This document shows positions 27,563 to 36,648 of a stretch of 64,000 bases of DNA, piece by piece. The translations under genes were made by a program, and so were the position numbers. Position 1 is the first letter of the stretch. Every line of letters starts with the position of its first letter. Origin of the DNA: Bhargavaea cecembensis (GTDB lineage: Bacteria > Bacillota > Bacilli > Bacillales_A > Planococcaceae). The notes beneath the pieces are model-generated. The model was not told the DNA's origin, did not search any database, and saw nothing but the letters and a program-made list of their open reading frames with translations. Location of the stretch: positions 81,914-145,913 of the forward strand of contig NZ_LN651372.1 in assembly GCF_000826125.2 (NCBI RefSeq), in the 5' to 3' direction.

Positions 27563-29197
27563 TTACACTTCTGCGCGCTGCTCGGACATCTCCCGCAGCT
27601 TGAATTTCTGGATTTTCCCCGATGCGGTCATCGGGTACTCTTCGGTGAATTCGATGTAGCGCGGGATCTTGTGGTAGGAGATCTTCCCCTTGCAGAATTC
27701 ACGGATGGATTCTTCCGTTTCATTCGCGCCGTTCTTCAGGATGATCCACGCCATCAGCTCTTCCCCGTATTTCGGATCCGGCACACCGACGACCTGGACA
27801 TCGCTCACGGACGGATGGGTGTAGAGGAATTCCTCGATCTCGCGCGGGTAGATGTTTTCCCCGCCCCGGATGACCATGTCCTTGATGCGGCCGGTGATGT
27901 CGAGGTAGCCGTCCCCGTCCATGACGGCAATGTCGCCCGTATGGAGCCAGCCGTCCGCATCGATTGCGTTGCGTGTCGCTTCTTCATTGTTGTAATAGCC
28001 CTTCATGACATGGTAGCCGCGGGTGCATAGCTCGCCCGGCTCGCCCTGCGGCACTTCTTTGCCGGTCGCCGGATCCACGACCTTCACTTCCACGTAAGGA
28101 TGCGGCTTGCCGACGGTCGATGTGCGCTTTTCGATCGGGTCGTCCGTCCGCGTCTGCGTGATGACCGGCGAGGATTCGGTCTGCCCGTAGCAGATCGTAA
28201 TTTCATCGGCGCCCATGTCATGGATGACTTTCTTCATGACTTCGATCGGGCAAGTGGACCCCGCCATGATGCCCGTCCGGAGCGAGGATGTATCGAAGTT
28301 CTTGAACTCCGGGTGCTCGAGCTCCGCAATGAACATCGTCGGCACGCCGTTGAGCGCCGTGCACTTCTCGTCCTGGACGGCCTGCAGCACGGTGAGCGGT
28401 TTGAACTGCTCGACGATGACGCTTGTCGAAGCGTGCGTGACGGCCGTCAGCGTGCTGAGCACGCAGCCGAAGCAGTGGAAAAACGGCACCGGAATGCAGA
28501 GCCGGTCCTTCTCGGTGAGCTTCATGAAGTCGCCGATGAGTTGAGCGTTGTTGACGACGTTATTGTGCGTCAGCATGACGCCCTTCGGAAAGCCGGTCGT
28601 GCCGGACGTGTACTGGATGTTGATCACATCATCCGGGTCGAGTGAGGAGAACCGCTCTTCGAGTGCGGCGTCCGATACACCGTCGGCCATCGCTTCCAGT
28701 TCCGACCACTTGTACATCCCCGGCTCGTCCCGCTCCGTCATGAGGATGATCCGCTTCAGCTTCGGAAGCCCTTCGCAGCGGATCTCTCCCTTCTCTGATT
28801 CGGCAGATTCGGGGCATACGGCACGGACGATGTCGATATAGCTTGTCCCCTTGAAGCTCTCATCGAGGATGAGTGTCGTCGCGTCGGATTGCCGGAGGAG
28901 ATACTCCAGCTCCGCCGACTGGTAGTTCGTGTTCACCGTGACGAGCACGGCCCCCATCTTGCCTGTCGCGAACTGGCTCAGGAACCATTCCCGCTTGTTG
29001 TCGGACCAGATGGCGACATGTTCCCCCTTCTCGATCCCCATGCCGATGAACGCCTTCGCCAGCCGGTCGGTCTCCTCATCGAACTCACCGTACGTCTTCC
29101 GGATTCCATGTTCCGGATATACATAGGCCTCGACGTCCGGGAACTGCTGTGCCTTTTCCCGGACGACCTGCCCGACTGTCTGATTCAAAAGTGCCAT
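27563..29197 (-). CDS. Acyl-CoA synthetase (AMP-binding, YngI/AcsF type)
   Basis: A 544-residue adenylate-forming ligase that activates a fatty or carboxylic acid with ATP and CoA. Seen are the P-loop (IQYTSGTTGFPKGVMLTHNN), the A5 motif YGQTESSP, A7 HTGD, A8 GRIKDMVIRGGENIYPREIEE and the C-terminal catalytic Lys in TASGKIQKFKLRE. The length is typical of medium- to long-chain acyl-CoA synthetases; the substrate is not shown. AGGGGG precedes the ATG. It is monocistronic, with a terminator shared with the DUF2188 gene. Confidence 0.9.
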   Translation of the reverse strand: MALLNQTVGQVVREKAQQFPDVEAYVYPEHGIRKTYGEFDEETDRLAKAFIGMGIEKGEHVAIWSDNKREWFLSQFATGKMGAVLVTVNTNYQSAELEYLLRQSDATTLILDESFKGTSYIDIVRAVCPESAESEKGEIRCEGLPKLKRIILMTERDEPGMYKWSELEAMADGVSDAALEERFSSLDPDDVINIQYTSGTTGFPKGVMLTHNNVVNNAQLIGDFMKLTEKDRLCIPVPFFHCFGCVLSTLTAVTHASTSVIVEQFKPLTVLQAVQDEKCTALNGVPTMFIAELEHPEFKNFDTSSLRTGIMAGSTCPIEVMKKVIHDMGADEITICYGQTESSPVITQTRTDDPIEKRTSTVGKPHPYVEVKVVDPATGKEVPQGEPGELCTRGYHVMKGYYNNEEATRNAIDADGWLHTGDIAVMDGDGYLDITGRIKDMVIRGGENIYPREIEEFLYTHPSVSDVQVVGVPDPKYGEELMAWIILKNGANETEESIREFCKGKISYHKIPRYIEFTEEYPMTASGKIQKFKLREMSEQRAEV

Positions 29198-29270
29198 CCG
29201 CCAATCCCCCTTTGAAATCGTTTTCAGTTTAACTTTAACATATTTTTCAGACGGTTTCGAAAGGAATTTG

Positions 29271-29301
29271 AAAGGCCGCCCGCAACCGGACGGCCTTTTC
29301 T
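29271..29301 (-). terminator. Terminator of the glutamate synthase-like gene
   Basis: Stem aaggccgtccgg/ccgggcggcctt-like, followed by T-rich sequence on the minus strand. Confidence 0.8.
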
Positions 29302-30893
29302 TATTTGGAACTGACTTGATCGCGATAGGAAGCGACCGGATGTGCGCGGCCGCGTTCGTCCATGTAGACGAGGTGGCTGCGGTTGAACTTGGTCGGCGAG
29401 TCGAGCCCGGCCGCCGCGGCCATCCGGAACAGCCCTTCGCGCATCGTGAGGATGTAGTTGGTCACCCGGTATTTCTTCTCATCCACGACGAGCGCCTTCT
29501 GCAGGCTTTCATCGGTCGTCGCGACGCCGGCCGGGCACTCATTCGTGTGGCAGCGGAGAGCCATGATGCAGCCGACGGAAATCATGAAGCCGCGGGCGAT
29601 CTGGACGAGGTCCGCCCCGAGCGCCAGGGCGACGGCCGCTTTGTCCGGCGTCGTGATCTTGCCTGAGGCGATGATCTTCACCCGGTCGCGCACGCCGTGT
29701 TCGCGGAGCGAATCGTCGAGAATCGTGAGCGCCGTCTTGATCGGCAGGCCAAGGCTGTCCGCCATGTCCCGGTAAGTCGCGCCGGACCCGCCTTCGGACC
29801 CATCGACGGTGATGAAGTCAGGGCCTTTTCCGGTCTTCTCCATCCAGGATGCCAGCTCGTCCGCCTCGCTTTTGCTGCCGATGACAACCTTGATGCCGAC
29901 CGGCTTGCCGCCGGCTTCGCGGATCCGGCCGATAAAGTCGAACATCGACGGATAGTCGCTGAATTGATTGAACCGGTTCGGGCTGTTGATCGTGGTGTAC
30001 GGCTGGACGGTCCGGATTTGGGCGATCTCCTCGGTCACTTTCGCGCCTTCCACGTGGCCGCCGCGCATTTTCGCGCCTTGTGCGAGTTTCAGCTCGAACG
30101 CCCGCACGTTAGGAATGGCCGCTTTTTCACGGACTTTTTCAATGTCGAACTCGCCGTCTTCGGTCCGGAAGCCGAACAGCCCGGAACCGATCTGGGCAAT
30201 GATCTCCGGCCCGCCGGACAGATGGTGATCGGACAAACCACCCTCTCCTGTGTTCATCCATGCACCTTTCGCCATGCCGATCCCCTTTGACAGCGCGGTG
30301 ATGGCGTTTTTTCCGAGCGCCCCGTAGCTCATCCCCGACTGGCCGAGCAGGCTGCGCGCCTTGAACGGCTGTTCGCAGTCCGGCCCGATGACGACCGCCT
30401 CATCAGGCGGCAGCAGCCACGAAAGTGCCGGGATCTCTTCCATATGCTCCTTCCGGGTGAACAGGCCCTCGTCATCGATCACGTAGTGGCGGGTGTTGAC
30501 GAGTTCCGTGTTATCGACCCGCATTTCTTCGTTCTGTTTTGTGAACATCGCGTTCTTGATGTAATAGCCCGGCTCTTCAAAATCGCGCTTGGAGCCGAAG
30601 CCGATCAGGTTGCTCTTGTACTTCCCCGGAAGCACCATGGCCAGATATTCCTCGCGGCTGAACGGCTTGCCTGCGTTGTCGTCCGAGAACAGGTACTGCC
30701 GGAACTCCGGCCCCGTCCGTTCCAGGAAATAGCGGACCCGTCCGAGAATCGGGAAATTCCGGAGGATCGAGTGCTGCTTCTGCCCCCGGTCATAGAAAAA
30801 CAGATAAATGAGTGTCACGACCGGCCCGACGACGAGCAGGATGAACAAAATCATGGCAGTCAACGAAATATGTTCAAAAAGATTGCCCACCAA
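29301..30893 (-). CDS. FMN-binding glutamate synthase family protein (YerD-like)
   Basis: A 530-residue protein with an N-terminal membrane anchor (about 12-32) and a glutamate synthase central TIM barrel. FMN and substrate segments are visible (SGMSYGALGKNAI, TVDGSEGGSGATY, IIASGKITTPDKAAVALALG). The three 3Fe-4S cysteines lie in SVGCIMALRCHTNECPAG. It lacks the amidotransferase domain, so it is not a complete GltB. Such proteins are common in Bacillus (YerD), with an unproven redox role. The start is TTG at 30893 or GTG at 30890, behind AAAGGGGAG. It is divergent from the nitroreductase gene. Confidence 0.9.
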   Translation of the reverse strand: MVGNLFEHISLTAMILFILLVVGPVVTLIYLFFYDRGQKQHSILRNFPILGRVRYFLERTGPEFRQYLFSDDNAGKPFSREEYLAMVLPGKYKSNLIGFGSKRDFEEPGYYIKNAMFTKQNEEMRVDNTELVNTRHYVIDDEGLFTRKEHMEEIPALSWLLPPDEAVVIGPDCEQPFKARSLLGQSGMSYGALGKNAITALSKGIGMAKGAWMNTGEGGLSDHHLSGGPEIIAQIGSGLFGFRTEDGEFDIEKVREKAAIPNVRAFELKLAQGAKMRGGHVEGAKVTEEIAQIRTVQPYTTINSPNRFNQFSDYPSMFDFIGRIREAGGKPVGIKVVIGSKSEADELASWMEKTGKGPDFITVDGSEGGSGATYRDMADSLGLPIKTALTILDDSLREHGVRDRVKIIASGKITTPDKAAVALALGADLVQIARGFMISVGCIMALRCHTNECPAGVATTDESLQKALVVDEKKYRVTNYILTMREGLFRMAAAAGLDSPTKFNRSHLVYMDERGRAHPVASYRDQVSSK

Positions 30894-30996
30894 GCAACTC
30901 CCCTTTCATTTATGTATGCTAAAAACTGTTTACCCCAAATCGGTTTTGATAAGCTAATAAGTACGACGAAAGACTTAGAAGACGGAGGGGTTTGCA

Positions 30997-31728
30997 TTGG
31001 CAATCGAACTGTTGATGTCTCATTCATCGGTGAGGGACTATGAAGACAAGGAGCTCGACCGCATGACGGTCGCACGGCTCATCCGGGCCGGCCAGCACGC
31101 GGCGAGCTCCCATTTTGTACAGGCCTATTCGGTCATCCACGTGACGGACCGGGCCAAGCGGGAAGCACTCGCAGAACTATCGAAAAATCCGAAGCAATTC
31201 CTCGGTGCCGGCGCCGTGCTCATCTTCTGCATGGACTTCCGGCGGCTGGAGAAGGCTGCGGAACTCCACGGCGAGCGCATTGCGTATGCGAATGCGGAAG
31301 CCCTTGTCGTCGGCGTGACCGACACGGCGCTGTTCGCCCAGAACGTCGCGGTCGCCGCGGAATCCGAAGGCTACGGCATCTGCTATATCGGCGGCGTGCG
31401 GAACGCGCCCCAGAAGATCAGCGACCTGCTCGGCCTTCCCGACGGCGTCGCTCCGATGTACGGCATGACGATCGGCATTCCCGCTGTCCGGCATGAAGTG
31501 AAGCCGCGCCTGCCGGTCGAGGCGGTGCTCCACGAAAATGAATACGACGAGAGCAAATACGATGAGCTGCTCCCCGAGTACGACGGAACGATGCGCGAAT
31601 ATTACGCAGGCCGCAGCGCCAACACGAAAGAAGACGACTGGACATCCTCAATGTCCCGCTTCCTCCGGGGTCCGCGGCGGGAGCATATGAAGGAATTCCT
31701 CGAGAATCGCGGATTCCGGTTTGATTGA
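30997..31728 (+). CDS. nfrA: NADPH-dependent FMN nitroreductase (NfrA-like)
   Basis: A 243-residue flavin reductase of the NfrA/Frp type. The N-terminus HSSVRDYEDKEL followed by helices and AASSHFVQAYSVIHV is the FMN-binding start of the nitroreductase fold. The middle part GYGICYIGGVRN is conserved in oxygen-insensitive NADPH nitroreductases. It likely reduces FMN, nitro compounds or disulfide-stress products in the cytoplasm. TTG start, with GGAGGGG shortly before. A repeat array begins 7 bp after the stop. Confidence 0.9.
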   Translation: MAIELLMSHSSVRDYEDKELDRMTVARLIRAGQHAASSHFVQAYSVIHVTDRAKREALAELSKNPKQFLGAGAVLIFCMDFRRLEKAAELHGERIAYANAEALVVGVTDTALFAQNVAVAAESEGYGICYIGGVRNAPQKISDLLGLPDGVAPMYGMTIGIPAVRHEVKPRLPVEAVLHENEYDESKYDELLPEYDGTMREYYAGRSANTKEDDWTSSMSRFLRGPRREHMKEFLENRGFRFD

Positions 31729-31734
31729 GCGGGT

Positions 31735-31945
31735 GAGTGAGGAGAGTTTGAGCGTGAGTGACGCAAGTTTGGCCGCGAGTGACGCGAGTTTGGCTTCGAG
31801 TGACGCAAGTTTGGCCGCGAGTGACGCGAGTTTGGCCGCGAGTGAGCCAAGTCGGCGCGAGTGACGCAAGTTTGGATCCGAGTGACGCAAGTTTGGCCGC
31901 GAGTGACGCGAGTTTGGCCGCGAGTGACGCGAGTTTGGCCGCGGA
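31735..31945. repeat. 21-bp repeat array (core GAGTGACGCAAGTTTGGC)
   Basis: Ten units of gagtgacgc(a/g)agtttgg(c) at 31735, 31756, 31777, 31798, 31819, 31840, 31859, 31880, 31901 and 31922. All steps are 21 bp except one of 19. The array fills the gap between the nitroreductase and methyltransferase genes. ORFs across it give heptapeptide repeats and are not genes. Confidence 0.92.
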
Positions 31946-31977
31946 TGGCCGCGGTGAATCAGAAGAAAGCAGGGTGA

Positions 31978-33150
31978 ATGATGGAATTTGAAGAAATGCT
32001 GGACGAGCTCGCCGGGCGCATGGCGGACGGACATCTCATCAAGGCGACAATCAGCGGGCCACGGCGGAAGTCGGAGGGCCTGCAGCGCATCCGGCTGAAG
32101 CCGGTCGAGCTGCGCGGCGAGCTCTACATTCAGTTTGAGTATCAGTACGAGCGGATCCTCAAGCATGAGAACGTCCCGGCGGCCGGAATCCGCGAAGAGC
32201 TGGACCGCCGGCTGCGCGATTTCCGCCAGATGCAGGCTTCATTCACCGGCGAGGATGTACAGATCATGCTCTCCAAAAAGCTCAAAGTTGCCTGGAAGTC
32301 GAAGCAGACCGGAAATCAGGCGGCTGCCGACTTGTCGCATGACCGAAAAAAACAGTACCTGCTCGAGGAAGGCAAACCGTATCCATTCCTCGTCCGGCTC
32401 GGCGTCCAGACGCCCGACGGCAAGGTGAAGAAAGGCAAGATGGACAAGTTCCGGCAGATCAACCGGTTCACCGAGTTCATCGCCGACAGTCTCCATCATC
32501 TGCCGAAAGACCGGACGATCCGGATTCTCGACTTCGGCTCCGGCAAATCGTATCTGACATTCGCACTTTATCATTATCTGAAGATCGAGCAGGGCCTCGA
32601 CGTGCAGGTGACAGGACTTGACCTGAAAAAGGAAGTCATCGAGGAATGCCGGCAGATCGCGGCCGACCTCGGCTACGGGGACAGCCTCGAATTCCTCGTC
32701 GGCGACATCAACGATTATAATGAAGAAACGCGGGTCGACATGGTCGTAACGCTCCACGCGTGTGACGTCGCGACCGACGCGGCGCTCGGACGCGCGGTCC
32801 GCTGGGGCGCCGAAGTGATCCTCAGCGTCCCGTGCTGCCAGCATGAACTGTTCGGCCAGCTGGATGCGCCGGAGCTCGGCGTCATGCTCCAGCACGGGCT
32901 CATCAAAGAACGGTTCGCCGCGCTCGCCACCGACTCGATCCGGGCGGAACTGCTCGGGCTGGCCGGGTACGATGCCCAGATCCTCGAGTTCATCGACATG
33001 GAACACACGCCGAAGAACATCATGATCCGCGCCTACCGGACCGGCCGGAAACCCGGCGCCGACCGGATTCTCCGGTACAAGCAGTTCCGCGACCTCCTCG
33101 GCGCCGAACCATTCCTCGAACGCGAACTCAACAGCCTGCTGGATTGGTAG
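31978..33150 (+). CDS. Class I SAM-dependent methyltransferase (Methyltransf_32-like)
   Basis: A 390-residue protein. The first 130 residues form a mixed domain rich in charged residues; the rest is a Rossmann methyltransferase with the SAM loop ILDFGSGKSYLTFALYHYL (about 182-200), acidic motif TGLDLKKEVIEEC and LVGDINDYN. It ends with HACDVATDAALGRA and SVPCCQHE, typical of the Methyltransf_32 group, in which RNA is a suspected substrate. The target is unknown. Two consecutive ATG codons form the start. Repeat arrays flank it on both sides. Confidence 0.85.
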   Translation: MMEFEEMLDELAGRMADGHLIKATISGPRRKSEGLQRIRLKPVELRGELYIQFEYQYERILKHENVPAAGIREELDRRLRDFRQMQASFTGEDVQIMLSKKLKVAWKSKQTGNQAAADLSHDRKKQYLLEEGKPYPFLVRLGVQTPDGKVKKGKMDKFRQINRFTEFIADSLHHLPKDRTIRILDFGSGKSYLTFALYHYLKIEQGLDVQVTGLDLKKEVIEECRQIAADLGYGDSLEFLVGDINDYNEETRVDMVVTLHACDVATDAALGRAVRWGAEVILSVPCCQHELFGQLDAPELGVMLQHGLIKERFAALATDSIRAELLGLAGYDAQILEFIDMEHTPKNIMIRAYRTGRKPGADRILRYKQFRDLLGAEPFLERELNSLLDW

Positions 33151-33190
33151 ATGGCGAATTGTGGACTGCCGGTGTAGGGGAAATGTGGGA

Positions 33191-33390
33191 AATTGCAATT
33201 AGGAGCGGGAAATTGCAATTAGAATGATCGATTTGCAATTAGAATCAGGAATTTGCAATTAGGCCGGTGGATTTACAATTAGAATCGGGAATTTGCAATT
33301 AGAACGGTAGACTTGCAATTAGAATTAGGAATTTGCAATTAGACCGACAGATTTGCAATCAAAGCAGTCGATTTGCAATTAAAACAGGGG
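33191..33390. repeat. 20-bp repeat array (core TTGCAATTAGA)
   Basis: Ten units; ttgcaatt or a one-base variant starts at 33193 and every 20 bp thereafter to 33373. The core is followed by a variable linker and gat/gaat. It lies in the gap before the purine nucleoside phosphorylase gene. Confidence 0.93.
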
Positions 33391-33450
33391 ATTGCCGCCG
33401 AAACGTGTTTCGCCAATCCCCAACCTTCCTATAGAATGGAGTGCATCCAA

Positions 33451-34278
33451 ATGGAGTTGATTCAAAAGATCGAAGAAGCCAGAGCGTTCATCACCGGAAA
33501 GGCGGATCATCGGCCGGCGACGGGGCTCATCCTCGGTTCGGGGCTTGGTTCGCTTGCGGATGAGATTGAGGATGCGGTTCATATCCCGTATTCTGAAATT
33601 CCTCATTTTGCAAAGTCGGGCGCCGTCGGGCATGCGAATGAGCTCGTGATCGGACGGCTGAACGGACGGTCGGTGGCGGCGATGAAGGGGCGCTTCCATT
33701 ATTATGAAGGGTTTACGCTTGAAGAAGTGACATTCCCGGTGCGTGTCATGAAGGCGCTCGGCGTGAGCGATCTGATCATCACGAATGCGTGCGGTTCGGT
33801 GAATGAAGGATTCAAGCCGGGTGATCTGATGCTGATCACCGACCATCTCAATCTGACGGGGACGAATCCGCTCATCGGTCCGAACATCGACGAGCTCGGC
33901 ACCCGCTTCCCGGATCTGACGCGGGCTTATGATAAAAAGCTGCGCAGCCTGGCACTTCGCACGGCGGATCAGCTCGGATTCGGCCTTCGCGAAGGGGTCT
34001 ATGCTTGGTGGAGCGGCCCGGCGTACGAAACACCGGCCGAGATCCGGATGATCCGTACGCTCGGCGCCGATGCGGTCGGCATGTCGACCGTCCCGGAATC
34101 GATCGTCGCCGCGCATGCGGGACTGCGGGTTCTCGGCATCTCCTGCCTGACGAACATGGCGGCCGGCATCCTCGACCAGCCGCTCAGCCATGACGAGGTA
34201 ATCGAAGTGGCTGCGAACGTGCGTGGAAAGTTCGTGGACTTGGTGAAGGGCGTATTGGAAGGAATGGAAGAAGCGTGA
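33451..34278 (+). CDS. pupG: Purine nucleoside phosphorylase
   Basis: A 275-residue trimeric-type (guanosine/inosine) purine nucleoside phosphorylase that splits nucleosides with phosphate in salvage. Seen are the phosphate-binding ILGSGLGSLA, the H-bearing GRFHYYEGF, ITNACGSVNEGFKPGDLMLITDHLN, the base pocket YETPAEIR, DAVGMSTVPE and the late Asn segment SCLTNMAAG. The ATG at 33451 follows GGAGTG and gives a length close to Bacillus PupG. An ATG at 33436 is possible. The longer frame to 33373 enters the repeat array. No partner gene such as drm is next to it. Confidence 0.93.
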   Translation: MELIQKIEEARAFITGKADHRPATGLILGSGLGSLADEIEDAVHIPYSEIPHFAKSGAVGHANELVIGRLNGRSVAAMKGRFHYYEGFTLEEVTFPVRVMKALGVSDLIITNACGSVNEGFKPGDLMLITDHLNLTGTNPLIGPNIDELGTRFPDLTRAYDKKLRSLALRTADQLGFGLREGVYAWWSGPAYETPAEIRMIRTLGADAVGMSTVPESIVAAHAGLRVLGISCLTNMAAGILDQPLSHDEVIEVAANVRGKFVDLVKGVLEGMEEA

Positions 34279-34326
34279 AAAAGACTGTCCGGTTCGTCAC
34301 GAGATGACGGCCCGGCAGTCTTTTTG
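34278..34326 (+). terminator. Terminator of the phosphorylase gene
   Basis: Long inverted repeat aaaaagactg-ccgg / ccgg-cagtcttttt. Confidence 0.85.
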
Positions 34327-34373
34327 TGCTTTGTGGCGGATGATGCGAAACTTATCCTGCAGATATCAAGCCT

Positions 34374-34475
34374 TTCTTTAGTTTCAAGCGCTCCAGCTTT
34401 AGATTCAAGCGCTCTATCTTTAGATTCGAACTCTCCACCTTTAGTTTCAAGCGCTTTACCTTTAGTTTCGCCAAT
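34374..34475. repeat. 21-bp repeat array (core CTTTAGATTCAAGCGCT)
   Basis: Five units; ctttag starts at 34376, 34397, 34418, 34439 and 34460, exactly 21 bp apart, followed by (a/t)ttcaagcgct. It lies in the gap between the convergent phosphorylase and TPR genes. Confidence 0.88.
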
Positions 34476-34495
34476 TTCCGCAGCCTCCGACCCTC

Positions 34496-35110
34496 TCACT
34501 CACCCATCAACTTTCTCACTTCTGCTTCTCCCTTTGCGTCTCCTGCGCGCCGGAATGCTTCCATGCTCAGTTGCCAGGCGGGTGCCGGGTCGTGGTGCAT
34601 CATTTGGCTCGCCCGGCCGATTCCCCGCCAGGCACAGGCGATGCATATGTCGTCTCCTGCGGTTTTGCCTTGCCGGAGGGCGAGACGGAAAGCTTGGAGC
34701 GCTTGCTCCGGCTCTCCCGCCATCAGCCCCATCTCTCCGTGTTCGTACGAGTTGGCGGAAAACCCGGCATGATCTTCTGGCAGCCTGGACATCCGGTACT
34801 CCTTTTCCCTGTTGAACCATAGCCGGGCCTGATCGATATCCCCCTCAAAACGTCCGATCATGCCGAGCTGGTGCATCGCGATCGCGACATTCTCAGGTTC
34901 GTGCCGCTCCTCCGCTCTACTGAGAAGTTCCGAATAGAGTTTCCGCGATTCCCCGAACCCGCCGTTCATGGCGAGGGTGAATGCGAGCATATGCATCGCC
35001 GCCTCTTCTTCGGCGGCATCAGCCGCCCGCTCCAGCCGCTCCCGGTACAGTCTTTCCGCTTCCGTCCAATCTTCCCGGTCGAACGCTTCAAACGCAGCGT
35101 CTTCCTTCAT
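34496..35110 (-). CDS. Tetratricopeptide-repeat protein
   Basis: A 204-residue all-helical protein with degenerate TPR units along its length (for example EDWTEAERLYRERLERA, GGFGESRKLYSELLSRA, GDIDQARLWFNRE, GEPEQALQAFRLAL). It is probably a protein-interaction scaffold; the partner is unknown. Its ATG overlaps the stop of the Dph6-like gene by 4 bases, so the two are translationally coupled and may work together. Confidence 0.8.
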   Translation of the reverse strand: MKEDAAFEAFDREDWTEAERLYRERLERAADAAEEEAAMHMLAFTLAMNGGFGESRKLYSELLSRAEERHEPENVAIAMHQLGMIGRFEGDIDQARLWFNREKEYRMSRLPEDHAGFSANSYEHGEMGLMAGEPEQALQAFRLALRQGKTAGDDICIACAWRGIGRASQMMHHDPAPAWQLSMEAFRRAGDAKGEAEVRKLMGE

Positions 35111-35766
35111 TCCCCCAAGACCGCCTTCGCGAACGTATAGCCATCACGTTCCGTAGTCCCCTCGATGCGGACCGGCAACGGCTCACGGAAAACCGGACCG
35201 TCCGTCACAAGCGTATGAAATTCCCCTGATTCCCCGCACGGATCAATTCCCCGCTCCTCCATATCCCGAATAAGCGCGGCATCAAACGGCCGACCGACCC
35301 ACCCGGTCGGAAACCGCCCGTCCTGCCCGACGACGACCAACGCCCGGAAGCCGGCGTCGAGGAACGCTTCCACGACTTCCTTGCGGCTCATCCCCGAAAG
35401 CGGATGCTCCGCCGTCATTCCTTTCTCGGCGCATGTGTCCCGGACCCACTTCAGATGATCCTCCAGATCGACGTCGCCGAACACTCCTGTCCGGATGCCG
35501 GCCTCCCGGATCTCCTCAAGCCCCGACAGAAATTCGTCCTTGTAATCCGTCCAGCCCGCACGTCGGATGACGAGCGGCACCTCAAGCCGATCCGCCTGCG
35601 CACGGATGATCGATTCGCTCGCCGCATGAGACTTCGACCGGTCGCCCTCCCCGTCGAACATCGTCAGCAGCCGCTCCGGCCTGCCGCCCATCTGAACCGC
35701 CCGATAAAACGCGAGCGCCGAGTCCTTCCCTCCGCTCCACGAGCAGAAAAATGGCTCTTCCTTCAT
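35107..35766 (-). CDS. Dph6-related ATP pyrophosphatase
   Basis: A 219-residue protein of the diphthine-ammonia ligase (Dph6/MJ0570) family, N-type ATP pyrophosphatases. The PP-loop is CSWSGGKDSALA (8-19), and the family C-terminal signature appears as CGESGEFHTLV. Bacteria lack diphthamide, so it must amidate or adenylate another, unknown substrate. The ATG follows AAAGGGGAG. Coupled to the TPR gene downstream. Confidence 0.85.
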   Translation of the reverse strand: MKEEPFFCSWSGGKDSALAFYRAVQMGGRPERLLTMFDGEGDRSKSHAASESIIRAQADRLEVPLVIRRAGWTDYKDEFLSGLEEIREAGIRTGVFGDVDLEDHLKWVRDTCAEKGMTAEHPLSGMSRKEVVEAFLDAGFRALVVVGQDGRFPTGWVGRPFDAALIRDMEERGIDPCGESGEFHTLVTDGPVFREPLPVRIEGTTERDGYTFAKAVLGE

Positions 35767-35909
35767 TCTTATCTCCCCTTTCCGTTACCGCGAGTCTACC
35801 ATACAAAAGAGAGCACGGTCGGCATACACCCGCCCATTTACTTCGTCCAAAGCCCGGCCGCTCTCACAGCAGACCGACGGCCTGGCATTCGCAAGAAGTT
35901 AATGAAATC

Positions 35910-35944
35910 AGGCGGAACTCATCCAACACGGGTTCCGCCTTTTC
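35910..35944 (+). terminator. Orphan terminator-like hairpin
   Basis: ggcggaact...gggttccgcc followed by four T, reading plus. No plus-strand gene lies before it; the 35767-36069 gap otherwise shows no gene and becomes AT-rich after 35940. Confidence 0.5.
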
Positions 35945-36069
35945 AAGCTTATTATTTTTTGCAATTTTGTTTATCTTCATCTCTTGTTAAAGGAATTATG
36001 TTTAACTGTATTTTTATAGTGTAAACAAGTAGTAGAATATTTAAAATTTAAGGAAAAGAAGCGGATTAA

Positions 36070-36358
36070 ATGAAAAAGAGATCTCTGGCTTCAGCGATTG
36101 GATTAGAGCTATTTATTGGGTGCGTTACCAACCTTCACAAGCGTATCTGATGTTACTTCATATATCAGCGGAGTCCAACCCGGACTGGAATGGAACCAGC
36201 AAGTATCAAACGGCAATATCACACAACTTGGCGGGAAGGTAGAACTATATGCCTCCGGGACCTGGAGTATTATTGACGACTTCTATGGTTTGCAATTTGG
36301 ACTGTCAGCCCAGGATGACTGGTACATGGAATATAGTGCCCGAAGAATTGATCATTAA
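36070..36358 (+). pseudogene. Frameshifted small secreted protein
   Basis: ATG at 36070 begins a signal peptide (MKKRSLASAIGLELFIG) but the frame ends about 26 codons later. Another frame, entered near 36116, continues with GALPTFTSVSDVTSYISG and runs to the stop at 36358. Joined by a one-base correction around ttattgggtgcg, they give a secreted protein of about 96 residues with a Trp-rich C-terminus (GTWSIIDDFYG, DDWYMEYSA). The family was not recognised. Low-GC base use unlike the core genes suggests acquisition. It could also be a sequencing error. Confidence 0.6.
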
Positions 36359-36384
36359 TAGTGTTTTTAAGAAAGGAGAATCTT

Positions 36385-36648
36385 ATGGGAAAAATCATCG
36401 GCGGAGCCGGACTGATGCTTATAAGCTGTTTTATGAATATCGCCAGCATGCTTTCCATTTCCATAATTTTAGCCAGTCGGGCCACCCGAACAAACCCCAA
36501 TTCATTCGAACAAGTTTTTTACCATATAAAAAGCGATTTTATGATGTACTATGCGGTGGCTCTGAGTTTCTTCATCATTGGGATTGTCCTGTTGATCTAT
36601 GGCTTGGTTGAAGATTTCCGGCATGCCCGTTTAAGACAACGCTCTTGA
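36385..36648 (+). CDS. Small membrane protein, tandem copy 1
   Basis: An 87-residue protein with two transmembrane helices (about 4-27 and 55-75) and a conserved basic tail LIYGLVEDFRHARLRQ. The family was not recognised. The ATG at 36385 follows AAAGGAG. A second, closely similar gene lies 200 bp downstream, so this is a tandem duplication including the 3' flank. Low-GC island. It follows the frameshifted secreted-protein gene by 26 bp and may share its transcript. Confidence 0.7.
   Translation: MGKIIGGAGLMLISCFMNIASMLSISIILASRATRTNPNSFEQVFYHIKSDFMMYYAVALSFFIIGIVLLIYGLVEDFRHARLRQRS

Noticed and set aside
31602..32166. Minus-strand ORFs encoding SRHSRPN-type repeats
   Set aside because: They only read through the 21-bp array; there is no ribosome binding site and the repeats explain the open frame.
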